Shown piece by piece: positions 1 to 8,016 of a stretch of 64,000 bases of DNA. The stretch lies in NCBI GenBank assembly GCA_013824115.1, contig PNNG01000022.1, forward strand, positions 140,610 through 204,609, read 5' to 3'. The notes below the pieces were generated by a model. That model was not told the origin of the DNA and did no database searches. It worked only from the letters and a program-made list of their open reading frames with translations. Position 1 is the first letter of the stretch, and every line of letters begins with the position of its first letter. The position numbers and the translations under genes were made by a program. The stretch is from Sphingobacteriaceae bacterium (GTDB lineage Bacteria > Bacteroidota > Bacteroidia > UBA7662).

Positions 1-336
1 AAAATCGCCCTCGGCATGCAGCAAACGGTAGCAAGTGGTGGTTTTGGGGTCGATGAGTTGGTGACGGAGATGTAAGGCACGTTCAATTTTCCCCTGCCAA
101 AAAGCCGCATCAAATCCGGCTGCCGGTGCTTCGCCAAAATGAAAAATGCGGCAGGTAATCTGGCTTTTGGGCGAATAAAATCCATAGCCCAGCAGTTGGC
201 CGTTGTTGGTGACCACGGCTATCACATCGCCATTTTCGGCATCGGGATAGGTTTTGATGGCGCCACTGAACACCCAGGGGTGGCGGTTGACAACAGAGCG
301 GTCGCGGCCGCTTTTGAGGATGAGTTGAGCGAACAT
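1..336 (-). CDS. rlmI: RlmI-type 23S rRNA cytosine methyltransferase, N-terminal part (cut by window edge)
   Basis: The reverse-strand frame opens with ATG at 336 and runs off the left edge without a stop, giving 112 residues. They match the PUA-domain start of the RlmI/YccW class I SAM-dependent rRNA methyltransferases: KSGRDRS followed by HPWVFSGAI near residues 8-27, then a small beta domain (GYGFYSPKSQITCRIF) and the linker motif YRLLHAEGD at the very end. In this family the PUA domain positions the enzyme on 23S rRNA and the catalytic Rossmann domain follows; that part lies outside the window, so catalytic residues cannot be checked. The start is the first ATG before the family motif and leaves a normal short N-terminus. 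A hairpin array begins about 45 bp upstream. Confidence 0.82.
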   Translation of the reverse strand, partial: MFAQLILKSGRDRSVVNRHPWVFSGAIKTYPDAENGDVIAVVTNNGQLLGYGFYSPKSQITCRIFHFGEAPAAGFDAAFWQGKIERALHLRHQLIDPKTTTCYRLLHAEGDF

Positions 337-380
337 GGGGCAAAGATAGGAAAGTGGGGGGCACTAGCGTGCCTGTGGAT

Positions 381-584
381 GCCCTATCGGGCTGTTAACG
401 TACCGCAGGTGCGGTACTGGGGATGCGCTGACGCGCTGGTGATGTACCGCAGGTGCGGTACTGTGGGTGCCCTGCGGGCTGTTAACGTACCGCTGGTGCG
501 GTACTGTGGGTGCCCTGCGGGCTGTTAACGTACCGCTGGTGCGGTACTGGTGATGCGCTGACGCGCTGGTGATGGCCTGCGGCC
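381..584. repeat. Hairpin array 1: ten short palindromes with 7-nt linkers
   Basis: Ten perfect or near-perfect palindromes follow one another: GCCCTATCGGGC, GTACCGCAGGTGCGGTAC, GCGCTGACGCGC, the GTACCGC type again, GCCCTGCGGGC and so on, ending with GGCCTGCGGCC at 574-584. Every linker is exactly 7 nt and starts with TG (TGTTAAC, TGGGGAT, TGGTGAT, TGTGGGT). Arms differ between modules but stay self-complementary. The array lies between the divergent rlmI and AbiH genes. No open frame here is credible. The rest of 337-761 is AT-rich upstream DNA of the AbiH gene. Confidence 0.9.
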
Positions 585-761
585 TGTTGTTCAAGCTGTC
601 GTCTCGGGTAATGAATTGGAGCTGTGGGCCTGATGATGGCACATACGAGCTCATTTTGAATTTGTCATTTTATGGGTAAAGTCCCCATTATGTTAGGCGT
701 GAAAAGCAATAAATATTAACAACGATATTGTTTTTGCTAATTGCATTGTTAATTCGCATAG

Positions 762-1814
762 ATGAATCGACTAATAATTATTGGCAATGGCTTTGATCTT
801 GCACATGGACTCAGAACCAGTTATTCTGATTTTACATTATCTGTGGTCCGCAATGCTTTAGAGCAATTTGATACATATGGTACGCATAATTCTGATTCCA
901 TCACGATTCAATACCATAAAGGATATCACGATGGATTTAACAAAATTCCCATACCCATTGATTTAGAAGAACCAAGCCAAACTCTTTCAATGTTAAAAAA
1001 TGATAAGCGCCTTTATGTGCAAGTTGGTAAATTGCTGAACTCTGGAATATCGAATCTCAACAATCTTGGCTGGGTTGATTTCGAAAGGAATTACTACCAT
1101 CAATTATTAGGTTTCAAGGTTAAAGGGAAAGAAAGCTATGATTTAACCAAAATTGAGGCGCTAAATGCTGAGTTTGGAGATTTAAAAAACAAGCTCGCTC
1201 AATATTTGCTCGATATTCAACGGTTTCGTAGCACTAAAACCATCGATGGACTAGGAGATTTATTTACAGAACCTATTAACATTAAAGGTTACCACGGTAA
1301 GCCTGACAGCATTGTATTTATGAATTTCAATTATACAAACACAGTTGAGGACTATGTGCAAAAGTGTGCGGAAACTTGTCCCACCCAAGTTACACATATG
1401 CATGGAAAGTTAGATTCGCTTGATAACCCCATTGTGTTTGGTTATGGCGATAATTTTCACGCGGAGTTTTTAAATTTAATTGAATCTGACGAAGATTGCC
1501 TGTTAGAAAATTTGAAGCCAACTAAGTACCCATTTTCAGATAGCTATCAGAATATTTTGGATTATTTAGAATTGCCTTTTGAGGTATATGTTTTTGGCCA
1601 TTCACTGGGCATGTCAGATAGAGCGCTGCTCAGGGTCATTTTTGAACACCAGCGATGCAAGAAAATAAAAATATTCTATCACCAAAGACCAGATGGGACC
1701 AATGACTACGGTCAGAAGGTTTTTAATCTCACTCGCATATTTACGGATTTGACTAGGATGAACAAAATCAATACTATTTTTAAGAAATGCTCACCAATGC
1801 CGGTTCTTCAATAA
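762..1814 (+). CDS. AbiH family abortive-infection (phage defence) protein
   Basis: 350 residues with the hallmarks of the AbiH family: an N-terminal GNGFDLAHGL segment (residues 8-17) followed by TSYSDF, MNFNYTNT near residue 187, HMHGKLD near 211 with IVFGYGD after it, and FGHSLGMSD near 278. AbiH was first described as a lactococcal abortive-infection gene that stops phage growth; its biochemical activity is not settled, so only a defence role can be inferred. The protein appears soluble, with no signal peptide or membrane segment. The gene and its flanks (about 640-1960) are clearly more AT-rich than neighbouring genes, which suggests recent transfer. It stands alone, with no second defence gene beside it. 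Length is typical of the family. Confidence 0.85.
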   Translation: MNRLIIIGNGFDLAHGLRTSYSDFTLSVVRNALEQFDTYGTHNSDSITIQYHKGYHDGFNKIPIPIDLEEPSQTLSMLKNDKRLYVQVGKLLNSGISNLNNLGWVDFERNYYHQLLGFKVKGKESYDLTKIEALNAEFGDLKNKLAQYLLDIQRFRSTKTIDGLGDLFTEPINIKGYHGKPDSIVFMNFNYTNTVEDYVQKCAETCPTQVTHMHGKLDSLDNPIVFGYGDNFHAEFLNLIESDEDCLLENLKPTKYPFSDSYQNILDYLELPFEVYVFGHSLGMSDRALLRVIFEHQRCKKIKIFYHQRPDGTNDYGQKVFNLTRIFTDLTRMNKINTIFKKCSPMPVLQ

Positions 1815-1978
1815 GTGGCAAAACCAATATTGAGTTCGATCTTTTTTGTTAAACATAGATCCATATCGGATTTGCTAATTCCGTATTTAGTTTTTCAATT
1901 CTCGACGGAGTACGTACACCTGAACTAACTTTAACTGTTTTCTTAAACTCGACACCTCATATATTGTCTGCAAGGGGT

Positions 1979-2842
1979 ATGAAAAATTTTATTTGGAGTT
2001 TAGTGGCCTTGATAGCCTCACTATCAGCCTGCCAACGCGAGGCAGCCATTCAGCCGGAACCGCCCGTAGAAAGGGTGCCTACCGCTTTTCAAGGGTTGAA
2101 GTCCGTTTCAATGGCTGGGGTTTCGGTAGATGTGGTCATCGACAAACCGGCTTTGCCCAAGGTAGATGTGCTGCTTCTTTTTCACGGCACAGTGATGTTC
2201 GATTCGCTGATTTTGGGGGCGGCGCAAAATACGCTGGAGGCATTCAAACGCATCACCGATCGGAGCGATGTGATGTTTGTGAGCGTGGCCTATCCCGAAC
2301 AAAACTTGCTGATGGGCGACAACCTGCTGCATGCCGAAGCGGCCCTGCTGTGGGTGAAAAATGCGGCGGCAGAAGAACTGGGGGTTGAAATTGGTAAAAT
2401 ATTTCTGGCCGGACATTCGCAAGGCGGTTACCTGGCCGTGCGGCTCAACCATTTGTACGAAACCGATGGGGTGGTGGCCAATGCGCCGGGTCCCTTGAAC
2501 TTGCTTTACCGCTGCGATTTGGAGGAAAGAGGTGCCATTCCGAGTGGCATAACCTGCACCCTCATTCGCAATACGTTCGGACCCACCACCACGCACCCTT
2601 GGGCTTACCACAGCCGTTCGTTGCTGGCTTTTACGGCCATCCAAAAATCGCCTTTGTTGTTGGTGCAGGGCATGAACGACAGTCCCATTCAAATGCAAAA
2701 CTGGCCTATATTCAAGCAGCAACTGGCAGCTTGTACGGCCTGCGATTCGGTTCAATTGCTTGAAATTCCGCAAGCTGGTCACTCGGCATTGTTTGAAAGG
2801 CCAGAGGCCAAGCCGGTGTACAATGCGTTTTTGAACCGGTAG
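1979..2842 (+). CDS. Lipoprotein alpha/beta hydrolase
   Basis: 287 residues from the ATG at 1979; a TTG at 1964 is possible but would spoil the signal peptide. The N-terminus is a lipoprotein signal with hydrophobic core WSLVALIASLSA and lipobox LSAC (Cys near residue 18). The mature part has an alpha/beta-hydrolase plan: LLLFHGTVMF (oxyanion region), the nucleophile elbow AGHSQGGYLA with Ser near 147, DSPI near the expected acid position and AGHSALF with His near 267. Two cysteine pairs (YRCDL/ITC and CTAC) may form disulfides. The protein is probably a membrane-anchored esterase or peptidase-like hydrolase in the periplasm or outer membrane; the substrate is unknown. The next gene is an AraC regulator 81 bp downstream. 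Confidence 0.75.
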   Translation: MKNFIWSLVALIASLSACQREAAIQPEPPVERVPTAFQGLKSVSMAGVSVDVVIDKPALPKVDVLLLFHGTVMFDSLILGAAQNTLEAFKRITDRSDVMFVSVAYPEQNLLMGDNLLHAEAALLWVKNAAAEELGVEIGKIFLAGHSQGGYLAVRLNHLYETDGVVANAPGPLNLLYRCDLEERGAIPSGITCTLIRNTFGPTTTHPWAYHSRSLLAFTAIQKSPLLLVQGMNDSPIQMQNWPIFKQQLAACTACDSVQLLEIPQAGHSALFERPEAKPVYNAFLNR

Positions 2843-2923
2843 CGTTTTTTTTGGTATCATTGGCCAAATCACAAAGCTTGTTAAGGCGTTTGGCTGCAGC
2901 TGTATGGGCTTTTATTTTTGACC

Positions 2924-3796
2924 ATGCACCCAGCTGCTCCCCTGAACCGAATCCTCTTTGCCGACACGATGGGCAATGCCCTGCGCTGTTCACGGGTGCA
3001 GACTTACCAGGGCGAGGTAGAGGTATCGGGTTTGGCCCTCAAATTCGTGACGAGAGGTTGCGAAAACTACCGGGTGAACGGGCGTGATTTTGCAGTAAAC
3101 GGGGGTCGTTTTTTAGTTGCTAACCACCTGAGGTCCACCCAAGTGGAGGTGAATGGAAAGGACGAGGCGCTGGGCATCTGTGTTGATTTTTCAGCTGATT
3201 GGGTGGTGCAAATGGCTGCTTTGGCAGACATGGAGGCCGAAGCCGAGCGGTTGCTGAACCGCAGCTGGGAAACTTCGCTTTTTGAGGCAGCTAGTTTCGG
3301 TTTGCAAAACTGGTTGCAAAACGCACATACCGCGTATTTCAGTTCTAAGGCCGACGGAAAACTGGACCATGCCCGAACCATGTGGGATTTGGGCGCACAG
3401 TTGATTCCCGATTTATTGCAGTGGCAAAGGCACTTTTCAGCGACGGGTGGCAGCTGCCTGGCCACCCGCGAAGCCCGGTTGAAGGTGATTTGGCAGGCCA
3501 AAAGACTGCTCGACCAGCAGCCTCAGCACGCCTGGAAACTCGAAAGTCTGGCCAAAGAAGCGGGCATGTCGAAGTTTCACCTGCTGCGACAATTCAAGCA
3601 GGTTTTTGGCCTGCCACCGCACCAATACCTCTTGCAAAAACGCTTGCATTGGGCCAAAAGTCAGCTGTCGGGCAGCCAGGCACTGTCGGAATTGGCAATT
3701 GAAGCCGGATTTGCCGATTTGGCAGCCTTTAGCAAAGCCTTTAAAAAGCAGTTCGGCGAAAGTCCTTCGCACCTGCGTCAATTGAGCAATTTCTGA
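2924..3796 (+). CDS. AraC family transcriptional regulator
   Basis: 290 residues from the ATG at 2924 (a TTG at 2918 is less likely). Residues 1 to about 170 form an N-terminal sensing region with no recognised ligand motif. Residues from about 185 onward are an AraC/XylS double helix-turn-helix: LESLAKEAGMSKFHLLRQF for the first HTH and LSELAIEAGFADLAAFSKAF plus KKQFGESPSHLR for the second. The GF..LAAFSKAFK pattern of the second HTH is diagnostic. The gene lies between a secreted hydrolase and another hydrolase and could control either; no operator was identified. Effector unknown. Confidence 0.88.
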   Translation: MHPAAPLNRILFADTMGNALRCSRVQTYQGEVEVSGLALKFVTRGCENYRVNGRDFAVNGGRFLVANHLRSTQVEVNGKDEALGICVDFSADWVVQMAALADMEAEAERLLNRSWETSLFEAASFGLQNWLQNAHTAYFSSKADGKLDHARTMWDLGAQLIPDLLQWQRHFSATGGSCLATREARLKVIWQAKRLLDQQPQHAWKLESLAKEAGMSKFHLLRQFKQVFGLPPHQYLLQKRLHWAKSQLSGSQALSELAIEAGFADLAAFSKAFKKQFGESPSHLRQLSNF

Positions 3797-3820
3797 CAAA
3801 CGCCACAAGCCAAAGGCGGA

Positions 3821-3828
3821 TAGTTTTG
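3821..3828 (+). promoter_or_regulatory. Candidate -7 box TAGTTTTG
   Basis: TAGTTTTG fits the Bacteroidota -7 consensus TAnnTTTG and lies 17 bp before the ATG at 3846. No clear -33 TTG was seen at the usual 19-21 bp spacing, so this is a weak call based on one box. Confidence 0.35.
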
Positions 3829-3845
3829 TTGCCAAATCTAATGGC

Positions 3846-6200
3846 ATGTTTCGTAAACCGCTTCTTTTCGTTTGTTTGCTTTTTTCGTTGGTAGAACTGG
3901 CTGCCCAGCCTTTGGCGCGACAAGCCTTTTTGGGGGTTCGTTGGAAACCCGTTGATTCAGCCCTGGTAGTAGATGAGGTGGTGCCCGGTGGCACGGCTGC
4001 TGCCCAGAAATGGGTGGTAAACGATACACTTGTGGCCTTGAATGGAACGCGTGTTTCAAGTCCCGCCGACGTAGCTCAATGGATGAAAGGTCGTAAAGCA
4101 GGTGAAAGCATCACGACCACCTTTCGGCTAGGCAAAAAACGCATTGAGCGCAAAGGCAAGTTGCTGGGCAGGCCCATGGAGACCATAGACTCTGGTGAAA
4201 TACTGTACCAAGAGGCCGGCTTCAGAGGCGGTAAGCTGCGGGTGATTGTTACCCATCCAAACAAAGACAATGGCTTACCTGCCATGCTTTTCATTCCCGG
4301 TTATACCTGCAGCAGCATCGACAACCTCACGCCCGACCATCCCTACAAGCGCATCATCGATGCTTACCATGCGGCGGGATTTGTGACCGTGCGTATCGAA
4401 AAAAGCGGCCTGGGCGATAGCGAAGGCACGCCAGCCTGCGAATCGCTCGATTTGTTGGGAGAGATTGAAAATTTTGAAGTGGGACTCAACCACCTCTTCC
4501 GCTTGCCTTTTGTTGATACCACCAAGGTGATCATTTATGGCCATTCGATGGGTGGCATTGTGGCACCGGCTTTGGCAGCGCGCCGACAGGTAGCGGGGGT
4601 GGTGGCTTATGGCACCCTGGCCAAATCGTGGTTTGAGTACAACCTCGAAATGCACCGCCTGCAAAGCATGTTGGGCGGCATGGACCCTGCCGAGGCCGAA
4701 GCCTATGTGCAAAACCAATACGATTTGAGCTACCGCTTTTTTGTGGGCAAAGAGCCGCTGCAAAAATTGGCTGCATTGCCGGGCAACGATTCTGTATTGC
4801 GCAACCAGTGGTCATGGGATGGGGCCGGACAAATATTCAGCCGCAATGCCGATTACTGGCGCCAAATCCAGGACATTCCCCACCTCCAAAACTGGCAAAA
4901 TGCCCAGGCAAAGGTGCTGATTCAATTTGGCGAGAGCGATTTTCAAGCCTTTTCGAAAGCCGACCACGAACAAATTGTGCAGGCTGTAAATTTCAAACGA
5001 CCCGGAACCGCCAAGCTCATCACTTTTGCCGAAACCGACCACTATTTCGCCAAATCGGGCAGCATGCAGCAGGCCTTCGATCTGTTTGCGGCGGGCAAAA
5101 TTCGTGAACTTTTTCAGGCCTACAATCCCGAAGTAGGGCGCACGGCTGCCGAATGGAGCCGTGATGTGGTGGCCGACAAAAAAGAAGCTGCTGCCAGTGG
5201 CCGGTGGGAAAAATTGGCCACCGAGGCATACCCCGGCAAGCAAGACGATATTTGGTTCATCAACCGTGAGCAAGGTTGGTATGTAAACGGCAAAGGCAAA
5301 CTGTTCAAGACGGTGGATGGCGGCAAAAGTTGGGAGCTGCTGTGGGAAAAGCCGGGTAGTTTTTTCCGTACGGTGGCCTTTATCGACGATAAAACGGGTT
5401 TTGTAGGCACTGTGGGTACCGATTATTTTCCCGGTGTGCAAGACACCATTCCCCTCTACAAAACCACCGATGGCGGTAAAAGCTGGCAAGCGGTGGCTTA
5501 CAGCGGCAATTATGTGAAGGGTTTGTGTGCCATCGATATTGTGAAAGAGGCCTATATCGACCGGGGCGAAACCGCCTATCGTTACCATGTGTATGCCGTG
5601 GGCAGGGTGGGGAGTCCGGCCAATATGTTGGTGTCGCACGATGGCGGCCGTACGTTTGCTGCCCAAAACATGGCACCCCAGGCCGCCATGTTGTTCGACA
5701 TCGATATGTTCGACACCCAAAACGGCATTGCCTGTGCGGCCAGTAACGCTGCCCTCGACCAGTCAAATGCCGTGATGTTGCGCACCACCGACGGGGGCAA
5801 AAGCTGGCAAGAGGTTTACCGCAGCAGCCGTCCCTATGAAACCACCTGGAAAGTATCGTTTCCCACCCGCGATATTGGCTTTGCCACCCTGCAGTCGTAC
5901 AACCCTGACACCACGGTATCGCAGCAGCGCATCATCAAGACCACCGATGGCGGCAAAAGCTGGCAGGAATTGTCTTTGGTGAACAACCACCGAGCGCGGC
6001 CCTTTGGCGTGGGTTTCATCGATGCCCAGCATGGCTATGTGGGCACCCTCACCTCAGGCTACCGTACCTTGGATGGCGGCCAAAGTTGGGAGGCCGTTGA
6101 TATGGGGCGCGCCACCAACAAAATCCGCTTTTACCGCGATGCGCAAGGGCTTTTTGGCTACGGCATTGGGGTAAGTGTGCTGCGGTTTGAGCCAAATTAG
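3846..6200 (+). CDS. Secreted PDZ domain - serine hydrolase - YCF48-like beta-propeller fusion
   Basis: 784 residues in three parts. Residues 1-20 are a signal peptide. About 25-105 is a PDZ-like domain (FLGVRWKP, VVPGGTAA, DTLVALNGTRVSSPADV). About 115-430 is an alpha/beta hydrolase with elbow YGHSMGG (Ser234), GESD (Asp365) and TDHYF (His399) as the likely triad. From about 455 to the end is a propeller with six Asp-box repeats of the TTDGGKSW type. The hydrolase resembles the dienelactone hydrolase/S9-like group. PDZ and propeller parts suggest recognition of a protein or polymer at the cell surface, but no T9SS sorting domain is present at the C-terminus, so periplasmic or outer-membrane location is uncertain. 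Substrate unknown. Confidence 0.8.
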   Translation: MFRKPLLFVCLLFSLVELAAQPLARQAFLGVRWKPVDSALVVDEVVPGGTAAAQKWVVNDTLVALNGTRVSSPADVAQWMKGRKAGESITTTFRLGKKRIERKGKLLGRPMETIDSGEILYQEAGFRGGKLRVIVTHPNKDNGLPAMLFIPGYTCSSIDNLTPDHPYKRIIDAYHAAGFVTVRIEKSGLGDSEGTPACESLDLLGEIENFEVGLNHLFRLPFVDTTKVIIYGHSMGGIVAPALAARRQVAGVVAYGTLAKSWFEYNLEMHRLQSMLGGMDPAEAEAYVQNQYDLSYRFFVGKEPLQKLAALPGNDSVLRNQWSWDGAGQIFSRNADYWRQIQDIPHLQNWQNAQAKVLIQFGESDFQAFSKADHEQIVQAVNFKRPGTAKLITFAETDHYFAKSGSMQQAFDLFAAGKIRELFQAYNPEVGRTAAEWSRDVVADKKEAAASGRWEKLATEAYPGKQDDIWFINREQGWYVNGKGKLFKTVDGGKSWELLWEKPGSFFRTVAFIDDKTGFVGTVGTDYFPGVQDTIPLYKTTDGGKSWQAVAYSGNYVKGLCAIDIVKEAYIDRGETAYRYHVYAVGRVGSPANMLVSHDGGRTFAAQNMAPQAAMLFDIDMFDTQNGIACAASNAALDQSNAVMLRTTDGGKSWQEVYRSSRPYETTWKVSFPTRDIGFATLQSYNPDTTVSQQRIIKTTDGGKSWQELSLVNNHRARPFGVGFIDAQHGYVGTLTSGYRTLDGGQSWEAVDMGRATNKIRFYRDAQGLFGYGIGVSVLRFEPN

Positions 6201-6242
6201 CGCTGCATTCAAACGAAACGCAGGCACGCTTGTTTCCAAATT

Positions 6243-6521
6243 ATGCCCGTTGAACTTACACCTGCTCAAACCGACCGCATCATAGAAATGGCCTGGGAAG
6301 ACCGCACGCCTTTCGATGCCATTTTTGCGCAATTCGGTTTGCGCGAGCAGGAGGTGATTGCCCTCATGCGGCGCGAGTTGAAGACTTCGAGTTTCAAGCT
6401 GTGGCGCGAGCGGGCCAAAAAGGTATCGCACAAACATGCCAAAAAGCAGCCGGCGGGCATGGACCGTTTTAAGTGCGATTTGCAACGTCCGATTACTTTC
6501 AATAAAATCAGCAAGCGGTAG
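6243..6521 (+). CDS. DUF2805/TIGR03643 family protein
   Basis: A 92-residue basic protein. The sequence LTPAQTDRIIEMAWEDRTPF near the start and then GLREQEVIALMRRELK, FKLWRERAKKV and a basic tail are typical of the small DUF2805 (TIGR03643) family found in Bacteroidota and Proteobacteria. The predicted fold is a short helical, HTH-like domain; the function is not established. The gene begins 42 bp after the propeller fusion and may be co-transcribed with it, although no functional link is apparent. The length is normal for the family. Confidence 0.8.
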   Translation: MPVELTPAQTDRIIEMAWEDRTPFDAIFAQFGLREQEVIALMRRELKTSSFKLWRERAKKVSHKHAKKQPAGMDRFKCDLQRPITFNKISKR

Positions 6522-6555
6522 TTCGTTTTATGCAGTTCATAGTTTAGGCTGGCTC

Positions 6556-7586
6556 TAATTTATTTTCTGTTCAATAGCTAGTAAGCAAGAAAAATCTTGA
6601 TTGACAAGATGCATCTCGGTTTAGGCTGAATTTCAAGAAAAAAAGCCATGAGATTATTGACCTTTTTTGATGAATTCGGTAGTGATGGACCTTGCAAGCT
6701 TCATTTTAAAGCGATGAGAGACAAGCAGGGAATCATTTGAAACAGGTGTCAATGCGAAAAGCATTACTGCCTCCAAAATCAATGGAAGTTCCAGTGCGCC
6801 TCGTGCAACCACAGAAAGAGCTTGAAAAAGGGGACCATGATGGAGCACTCAATGTTGAAGTTCAGAACCTGGTATGCTATTGTGACGCTCACGACAGCTA
6901 CCAAAAAAGGGTTTCCTGCTTCAGAAATCCAGCTGCAGCAGGGCAAAAAGAGCTATGAGCACATTTGGAGAGCCATGCATAAACTTCGTGCAGCCATGGG
7001 GCAGCGTGATGATTTGTATGTTCTGGAAGACATGATTGAGCTTGTTGACGCATTTTTCGAAACAGAAACTTCTGAAAGCCATAAGAAATCGCTCAAATGA
7101 GGCCGAGGAAGTAGGAAGCAAACCAAAGCGCTGGTTGCAGTGGAATCCACCCCGCTAGAGGATATCAGTATAGGCCTACAAATCTCAAGCTGCCGATTTT
7201 TCAAGATGAAAGTTTATGATTCCTTTATGGCCGAAGCTAACGACGATATTATAACGGCAATTATAGGTGAAAACGCAGTTGTAACCATCGATAAAAACAC
7301 CTCTTACGTAAACATCAGCAATTACGTGGAGGTAAATGTCACTGAAAAATCCACCAAAGAAACTACCAAAAACGCTCTCAAATGGGCCTACATAGCCATT
7401 TGCAATGCAAAAAGGTCGTTTTTAGGCATCTATCACAAAATCAAGGCAAAGTACTTACAAGCCTATTTAGACGAGTTTAATTGCAAGCTGAACCGAAGGT
7501 ATTTTGGAGAAAACCTATTCCAAAGGCATGTAATCGCAGTTTCTAGCTCTTACTTGCCATCATGCGGATAAACGGAAAATAAATTC
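6556..7586 (+). mobile_element. Decayed IS1595-family (ISXO2-like) insertion sequence
   Basis: The transposase remnant (6648-7571) is bounded by a candidate inverted repeat: 6556-6571 (TAATTTATTTTCTGTT) against the reverse complement of 7571-7586, 14 of 16 matching. The repeat sits close to the coding region and the outermost bases do not match, so the true ends could lie a few bases farther out. No target duplication was found by eye. Confidence 0.6.
6648..7571 (+). pseudogene. IS1595-type transposase broken by two in-frame TGA codons
   Basis: A single reading frame from ATG 6648 to the stop at 7569-7571 (about 307 codons, usual for the family) is interrupted only by TGA at 6738-6740 and TGA at 7098-7100. 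The parts read as a whole transposase: FFDEFGSDGPCKLHF; a zinc ribbon (RCQCEKHYCLQ, then QCASC) whose first Cys codon is probably the first TGA; GTMMEHSMLKFRTWY; ATKKGFPASEIQ; YEHIWRAMHKLRAAMG; IELVDAFFETET; and the C-terminal WAYIAICNAKRSFLG, FNCKLNRRYFGENLFQR. The second TGA follows SLK where relatives have Arg, consistent with CGA to TGA. The DDE residues cannot all be confirmed. It is not expected to make active protein. Confidence 0.8.
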
Positions 7587-7641
7587 GTGTATTTAATAAA
7601 CATTATGTGTATATTGCAATTGTTATTTAATTAGAACCGTG

Positions 7642-8016
7642 ATGCAAAAAGTTCCACTTAATCAAGAAGGTCTGAATCAAAAAATTTCATACATCAAGAA
7701 CCTTCCTCTCGAAGAGTATTTTTCAGAACTCCACAATCTGCAGCATCATACAAAGCAATGGTGCATAGAAAACTTTGACCTAACAAACGAGCAGATTAGC
7801 GCAATAATGGGTGCGCCAGAGGCATTATTCAGTTTAATTGGATTAAATTCTAGAATTGCTATTGAATTTAATCATGACCTTGAGTTAGAGAATGTTGAAG
7901 ATAATCCTAATTATTTATTGCCCGATTGTAAATTGAAAGTAAAAGGTGGGGGTACTTACACTCCAAGTACTGGGGATTGGAGTGGGAAATTTACCATTTC
8001 AATTGGGTTGCCATGA
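7642..8016 (+). CDS. Small protein of unknown function, coupled to the next gene
   Basis: 124 residues from the ATG at 7642 (a GTG lies one codon upstream). I do not recognise the family. The first two-thirds look helical and acidic (SYIKNLPLEEYFSELHNL, NFDLTNEQISAIMGAPEAL), and the last third is glycine-rich and probably beta-strand (KVKGGGTYTPSTGDWSGKF). There is no signal peptide. Its TGA stop overlaps the ATG of the following protease gene (ATGA at 8013-8016), so the two are probably translationally coupled. The leader-like N-terminus and short C-terminal part could suit a peptide precursor or a protease partner, but that is inference. The region is AT-rich compared with the genes before the IS. 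Confidence 0.6.
   Translation: MQKVPLNQEGLNQKISYIKNLPLEEYFSELHNLQHHTKQWCIENFDLTNEQISAIMGAPEALFSLIGLNSRIAIEFNHDLELENVEDNPNYLLPDCKLKVKGGGTYTPSTGDWSGKFTISIGLP

Noticed and set aside
381-584. CRISPR-like array
   Set aside because: Units are palindromes with 7-nt linkers; there are no 20-40 nt unique spacers, no constant repeat and no cas genes.
1815-1978. Second defence gene next to AbiH
   Set aside because: Only 164 bp of AT-rich DNA without an open frame; the next gene is a lipoprotein hydrolase.
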